Shown here: positions 60,036-64,000 of the stretch, one piece after another | How positions within the stretch are numbered: the stretch's first letter is position 1 | Layout: every line of letters starts with the position of its first letter | NCBI GenBank assembly: GCA_035654655.1 | Contig: DASRWI010000010.1 | Span: 124,001 to 188,000 of the forward strand | Direction: 5' to 3' | Length of the DNA stretch: 64,000 nucleotides | From: DASRWI01 sp035654655 | GTDB lineage: Bacteria; Bacteroidota; Ignavibacteria; Ignavibacteriales; Ignavibacteriaceae | The notes under the pieces: model-generated | The model's database searches: none | Told to the model about the DNA's origin: nothing | The model's input: the letters and a program-made list of their open reading frames with translations, nothing else | Translations under genes and position numbers: made by a program

Positions 60036-61655
60036 ATGGAAAACTTAAAAACAAAAGTTTTAGTCATTGGCAGCGGTATTGCTGGTTTATTTACAGCATT
60101 AAAAGTTTCGGAATTTACTGATGTAGTTTTAGTTACTAAAAAAGATAAAGCTGAATCAAACACTAATTATGCTCAAGGTGGTATTGCTTCTGTAATTGAT
60201 ATTAATGATACATTTGAAAAACATATTAATGATACATTAATTGCTGGAGCAGGTTTATGTAATTACAAGGTTGTAGAAATATTGGTTAAAGAAGGTCCAA
60301 GCAGAATAAAGGACTTAATTGAAATTGGCACTCATTTCACTATGAAAAATGGGAGGCTTGATCTGGCTAAAGAGGGGGGACATAGTATGCATAGAATTGT
60401 TCACGCTAAGGACTTAACCGGTAAAGAAATTGAAAGAGCTTTAATTGATAGAATCCAAAACATTCCTAATATTCAATTAATTGAAAATGCATTGGCAATA
60501 GATTTAATTACAGAGCATAATGTTCAGAAGCTTAAGGATGCTCCGCTTAATAATAGAAATTGCTGGGGTGCTTATGTTCTTGATTTAAATAGTAATAAAG
60601 TAATTACGATATCTTCTGAAGCTACTATTTTAGCCACGGGTGGAATGGGACAGGTTTATCTTCATACAACTAATCCTTCAATTGCAACCGGTGATGGCTT
60701 TGCTATGGCTTACAGAGCAGGAGCAATTATTGGAAATATGGAGATGGTTCAATTTCATCCCACTTCATTATATTCTACCAACAAGAAGTCAATCAATACT
60801 CCATCATTTTTAATTTCCGAAGCAGTAAGAGGCTTTGGAGGAATACTTCTTAATAAAAGTGGTGAAAGATTTATGGAGAAGTATGATTCACGTAAAGAAC
60901 TTGCACCAAGAGATATTGTAGCTCGTGCTATTGATAATGAATTAAAGAAGAGAGGAGATGAATTTGTACTCCTTGATATTTCACACAAAAATAAGAATGA
61001 AATTATTGACCATTTCCCAAATATTTATGCAACATGTAAAGAGAACGATATTGATATTACCTCAGAACCTATTCCAGTCGTTCCTGCTGCACATTATGCC
61101 TGTGGAGGTATAAAAGTTGATGAGTTTGCGAGAACTTCTCTAAAGGGCTTGTATGCCTGCGGAGAAGTATCTATGACAGGAGTACACGGTGCAAATAGAT
61201 TAGCAAGCAATTCATTGCTTGAAGCTATTGTATTTGGGCAAAGAGCGGCTGATAATATAAAAGAAAGTTTTAATACTGGTGCAATTGATGTCCCTGAAAT
61301 TCCTGATTGGGATGAATCAGGTACATTAACTTCAGATGAAAGAGTTTTAATTACTTTCAGTATAAGAGAAGTCAAGCAAATTATGTGGGACTACGTTGGT
61401 ATTGTCAGGTCTAATATTCGATTAGGAAAGGCAAACAGTAGAATACATAACATATATGTAGAGATGGAAGACCTTTATAAGAAGACAAAGCTTTTTGAAG
61501 AAATTGTTGAACTTAGAAATATTTCAGCTTGTGCTCATATGATAATTAAATCAGCTCAACAAAGAATGGAAAGCAGAGGATTACATTTCACTTTAGACTA
61601 TCCTGATGTAAATCCTATAGCCATAGAAACTATATTGCAGAATACTAAACCTTAA
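60036..61655 (+). CDS. nadB: L-aspartate oxidase
   Basis: A 539-residue FAD enzyme oxidising L-aspartate to iminoaspartate, the first step of NAD synthesis. It has the N-terminal FAD motif VLVIGSGIAGLFTALKVSE, the family block NYAQGGIASVID, GGHSMHRIVHAKDLTGKEIERAL, FHPTSLYS, PVVPAAHYACGGIKVDEFART and YACGEVSMTGVHGANRLASNSLLEAIVFGQRAA. Length and order match NadB rather than fumarate reductase. No nadA or nadC is visible nearby. It converges with ppx at a zero-base gap. Confidence 0.95.
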   Translation: MENLKTKVLVIGSGIAGLFTALKVSEFTDVVLVTKKDKAESNTNYAQGGIASVIDINDTFEKHINDTLIAGAGLCNYKVVEILVKEGPSRIKDLIEIGTHFTMKNGRLDLAKEGGHSMHRIVHAKDLTGKEIERALIDRIQNIPNIQLIENALAIDLITEHNVQKLKDAPLNNRNCWGAYVLDLNSNKVITISSEATILATGGMGQVYLHTTNPSIATGDGFAMAYRAGAIIGNMEMVQFHPTSLYSTNKKSINTPSFLISEAVRGFGGILLNKSGERFMEKYDSRKELAPRDIVARAIDNELKKRGDEFVLLDISHKNKNEIIDHFPNIYATCKENDIDITSEPIPVVPAAHYACGGIKVDEFARTSLKGLYACGEVSMTGVHGANRLASNSLLEAIVFGQRAADNIKESFNTGAIDVPEIPDWDESGTLTSDERVLITFSIREVKQIMWDYVGIVRSNIRLGKANSRIHNIYVEMEDLYKKTKLFEEIVELRNISACAHMIIKSAQQRMESRGLHFTLDYPDVNPIAIETILQNTKP

Positions 61656-62567
61656 TTATAATTTGTCTAAGTAATCTTGTATTGCTCCGTACCTGATTCC
61701 TCGTGTACTGCAAATAACTTTATCCAGTTTGAGTAATTTCATTATCTTTAAGAGAATGAGAGAGCCATATAATATAATATCTTCACGCCCAATCATTATA
61801 TGACCGTATGTTTTTAAGATGTCTTCAGAATTTAACCTTGCTAATTCATCTATTATCTTTTCAATGCTATGCTGGTGAATTTCATAACCATCAATAATTT
61901 TTTCATTATAATCTTTTGAGTTACTTAGAATAAAAGCCAAGGTAACAGGTGTGCCTGCAACTGCAAAAGCATTTTCAATATCCAGTTTTAGATTTATAAT
62001 TTCAGAAAACTTTTCATCTAAAAAATTACTAACACTACTCATTTCGATAGAAGTAGGCGGATTATTCTGAATAAATTTTTCTTTTAATTTTACAGCTCCA
62101 ATATTAAAACTTTTCTTATACTTTATTCCATTTGAATTGCCGGCAATCAATTCTGTACTGCCTCCGCCAATATCTATAATCATTTTTCTATCAATATTAT
62201 TTTTAACACCGATGTATGAAAGCCTTGCTTCTTCTTCACCATCAACAATTTTAATATCAAAATTATATTTCTCTTTAATTTGTTTTACTATTTTGTCTGA
62301 ATCTGAAGCTAATCTAAAAGCTTGAGTAGCAGTAGCAATAACCTTATCGCACTCAAATTTTTTAATCTCAAAGTTATAATCATTAAGAACATCAAACATC
62401 CTATTTAGATTTTCCATTGGGAAAGGCTGACCATCATCTAAATTTTTACCTATTCGTGGAGCTGAATATTTATTTAATAATATGTTAAAATCTTTAGTTT
62501 TTTCGTTTGCAGAAACAATTAATAAAAGTATGGTATTTGTTCCAATATCAATTGAGGCTATATTCAT
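61656..62567 (-). CDS. Ppx/GppA-family phosphatase
   Basis: A 303-residue exopolyphosphatase/pppGpp phosphohydrolase-family protein of the actin-like ATPase fold. It begins IASIDIGTNTILLLIV and has KVIATATQAFRLASDSD, KMIIDIGGGSTELIAG (the phosphate-binding DIGGGSxE) and TPVTLAF. It corresponds to the N-terminal two domains only, like short Ppx proteins; whether it acts on polyphosphate or pppGpp cannot be told. The stop codon directly abuts the nadB stop on the other strand, so the two transcripts must overlap. Confidence 0.88.
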   Translation of the reverse strand: MNIASIDIGTNTILLLIVSANEKTKDFNILLNKYSAPRIGKNLDDGQPFPMENLNRMFDVLNDYNFEIKKFECDKVIATATQAFRLASDSDKIVKQIKEKYNFDIKIVDGEEEARLSYIGVKNNIDRKMIIDIGGGSTELIAGNSNGIKYKKSFNIGAVKLKEKFIQNNPPTSIEMSSVSNFLDEKFSEIINLKLDIENAFAVAGTPVTLAFILSNSKDYNEKIIDGYEIHQHSIEKIIDELARLNSEDILKTYGHIMIGREDIILYGSLILLKIMKLLKLDKVICSTRGIRYGAIQDYLDKL

Positions 62568-62608
62568 AAAATTTATTATTTTTGTTAATTATAATTTAGA
62601 AACAAAAA

Positions 62609-63160
62609 ATGAAAACAATAAGCAAATTATCTAAAACTTTTTTATATATATCAGCATTATCTTGTGCCATATGGGTCGGAGTATATGTTACCCGATTATT
62701 AATGGTTTATAATATTTATGAATTTGATGGCATAAATTTATTTTTAAGACCATTTTACAATAATAATCTGCATCATGTTCTGAATTCATTTTTACCATTA
62801 TTTTCAACAACGCTGGTTTCGTATCCTATTTTTATAATAACTTTTGTTCTTTTCTTAATATCATCAAGATTAAATTTAAGAAGAAATGGCTGGTTATTTA
62901 TGATTACAGTCCTTGTTTTTATAACTATGCCTTTTGAAATTTATTTAATGACTTTTGATTATAGAATTTTTAACACCATTTATTATAATTCTGGATTTGA
63001 TACAAATACAGCTTTTGATTTAATCACAAAAAGAATTCAAATATTAAATACATTTCCCATAATAGAAGTATTATGTTATTGTTCGATATTACTTTTGGCA
63101 ATTTTCAGACCTTTTACAAAAGGATTAAAAATCACTGAACAGGCTATTCATGAAAATTAA
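62609..63160 (+). CDS. Multi-pass membrane protein of unknown function
   Basis: A 183-residue protein I do not recognise. Hydrophobic stretches near residues 10-32, 60-85, 93-115 and 150-170 suggest four membrane segments, with aromatic-rich loops. No motif points to a function. It is divergent from ppx, with 41 bases between their starts, and overlaps the next small gene by 11 bases, so it heads the group ending in aroQ. Confidence 0.75.
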   Translation: MKTISKLSKTFLYISALSCAIWVGVYVTRLLMVYNIYEFDGINLFLRPFYNNNLHHVLNSFLPLFSTTLVSYPIFIITFVLFLISSRLNLRRNGWLFMITVLVFITMPFEIYLMTFDYRIFNTIYYNSGFDTNTAFDLITKRIQILNTFPIIEVLCYCSILLLAIFRPFTKGLKITEQAIHEN

Positions 63161-63422
63161 AGAAAAAGAATTTGAAGAAATATTACAAGATTTAAAAGAG
63201 TTAGCCACACAGTTGGGTGCTGAAGTTAGATTTGAAAAAGGTGATTTTAAAGGTGGATACTGCTTATTAAAGGAATCTAAGGTAATAGTTATTAACAAAA
63301 TGGCTAATCATCAAAGAAAAGCAATGATTTTAGCAATGGCCTTAAAGGATTTAGGTATAGATGAGATCTACTTAACTCCCAAATTAAGAGAATTTATTGA
63401 TGAAATGACGGATGCAAAATGA
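63150..63422 (+). CDS. Small conserved protein of unknown function
   Basis: A 90-residue soluble protein, KEFEEILQDLKELATQLGAEVRFEKGDFKGGYCLLKESKVIVINK followed by helical segments. The central FEKGDFKGGYCLL and KVIVINK form beta strands of a probable mixed fold. I know no function for it. It overlaps the membrane-protein gene by 11 bases and aroQ by 4 (ATGA), so it is co-translated with the shikimate enzyme. Confidence 0.75.
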   Translation: MKIKEKEFEEILQDLKELATQLGAEVRFEKGDFKGGYCLLKESKVIVINKMANHQRKAMILAMALKDLGIDEIYLTPKLREFIDEMTDAK

Positions 63423-63847
63423 AAGTATTAGTTTTAAATGGTCCTAATTTGAATTTGCTTGGTAAAAGAGAAGAATCACTTTATGGCAGTAAAACTCTGC
63501 TTGAGATAGAAAAAGAACTTAAACTGGAATTTTCAGATTATGATTTAACATTTAAGCATTCCAATCTTGAAGGCGAGTTGATAAATTACATTCAAATAGC
63601 TTCTATAAGTTATGATGCTTTAATAATTAATCCAGGGGGATATGCGCATAGTTCTGTTGCGATAAGGGATGCTTTGGAGATGTGTAATTTGCCTAAAATT
63701 GAAGTTCATTTATCAAATATCGCGAGTAGAGAAGACTTTAGACATAGAAGCATAACTGCCTCAAAATGCGATGGTTATATATCAGGTTTTAAAGAACATA
63801 GTTATTCAGCCGCAATATACCTTTTAAGTAAATTAATAATAAAATAA
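63419..63847 (+). CDS. aroQ: 3-dehydroquinate dehydratase, type II
   Basis: A 142-residue dodecameric dehydratase of the shikimate pathway. It starts KVLVLNGPNLNLLGKREESLYG, with the flexible-loop Arg20 and catalytic Tyr region, then SNLEGELIN, ALIINPGGYAHSSVAIRDAL and EVHLSNIASREDFRHRSITA, which supply the His and the phosphate/carboxylate contacts. Length is typical for type II enzymes. Start overlaps the preceding gene (ATGA). Confidence 0.95.
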   Translation: MKVLVLNGPNLNLLGKREESLYGSKTLLEIEKELKLEFSDYDLTFKHSNLEGELINYIQIASISYDALIINPGGYAHSSVAIRDALEMCNLPKIEVHLSNIASREDFRHRSITASKCDGYISGFKEHSYSAAIYLLSKLIIK

Positions 63848-63940
63848 AGCTTAATTAAAGTAATAGCTTATCATTTATATGCATATTGCTAATAAATATA
63901 TATTTAGCTATTTTTAATTAAAGATTAATCAAGGCTGATT

Positions 63941-64000
63941 ATGAAAGATTTATTAATTAAAAAACTATATTACTCTATTAGCGAAGTTAGTAAAATAACT
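63941..64000 (+). CDS. N-terminus of MerR-family regulator (cut by window end)
   Basis: The first 20 codons read MKDLLIKKLYYSISEVSKIT, which match the N-terminal helix-turn-helix start of MerR-type regulators common in Bacteroidota (YYSIGEVSKI). The gene continues outside the window, so its class and ligand are unknown. Confidence 0.6.
   Translation, partial: MKDLLIKKLYYSISEVSKIT

Overview
The window looks like a chromosomal piece of a low-GC member of the Ignavibacteria (Bacteroidota/Chlorobiota group). Three things point there. Four secreted proteins end in a type IX secretion (T9SS) sorting domain with the NYPNPFNP signature common in that group. Several promoters match the Bacteroidota pattern TTTG-N18-20-TAnnTTTG. 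Many genes have a weak or no Shine-Dalgarno sequence. The placement is inferred from these traits; no marker gene was compared.

Layout. 0-10 kb: the end of an LpxH-like phosphoesterase, PBP1A, tRNA-Leu, a VOC protein, an acyl-CoA dehydrogenase, guaB, a glycosyltransferase, purD and a short DnaE-like protein that lacks the fingers and C-terminal domains. 10-26 kb: secreted proteins (beta-helix, GHL10 glycosidase, esterase), rubrerythrin, then a minus-strand run of hybrid-sensing PAS/GAF histidine kinase, LytTR regulator, receiver-only protein, a dockerin-like secreted protein and a T9SS protein with a duplicated cohesin-like domain. 26-30 kb: two tRNA-Ser genes, each beside a partial tRNA copy and a GIY-YIG gene or pseudogene, plus ZIP and Bcr/CflA transporters. 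30-37 kb: MATE pump, two tandem propeller lipoproteins, a class C beta-lactamase-like hydrolase, a DUF305 protein, and tRNA-Arg with two broken 3' copies. 37-47 kb: prfC, hpnCDE (squalene synthesis), ssb, a CNNM/CorC protein, an MCE (MlaD) protein, ggt and acpS. 47-64 kb: an HNH nuclease, nagB, an NFACT protein, a POT transporter, a PASTA protein, rpe, nagA, folP, cdaA, parAB, nadB, ppx, aroQ and the start of a MerR regulator.

The most unusual content is a family of 22-24 bp double-hairpin elements (two tandem 4-bp stems with 3-nt loops) found only inside broken tRNA copies, at 27.1, 28.0, 36.9 and 37.0 kb. In three of the four cases the element sits exactly in the centre of the T-loop palindrome TTCGAA. 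At the two tRNA-Ser loci a small GIY-YIG nuclease gene lies between the intact tRNA and its broken partner, and both break points fall in the tRNA variable arm. Together these suggest a small mobile system that targets tRNA genes and leaves one functional copy. The sequence facts are direct; mobility and the role of the nuclease are inference.

No CRISPR array, rRNA, IS transposase, prophage or parS site was recognised. Apart from the tRNA-repeat stretches at 28.0-28.4 and 36.8-37.2 kb, no gap longer than about 300 bases lacks a gene.
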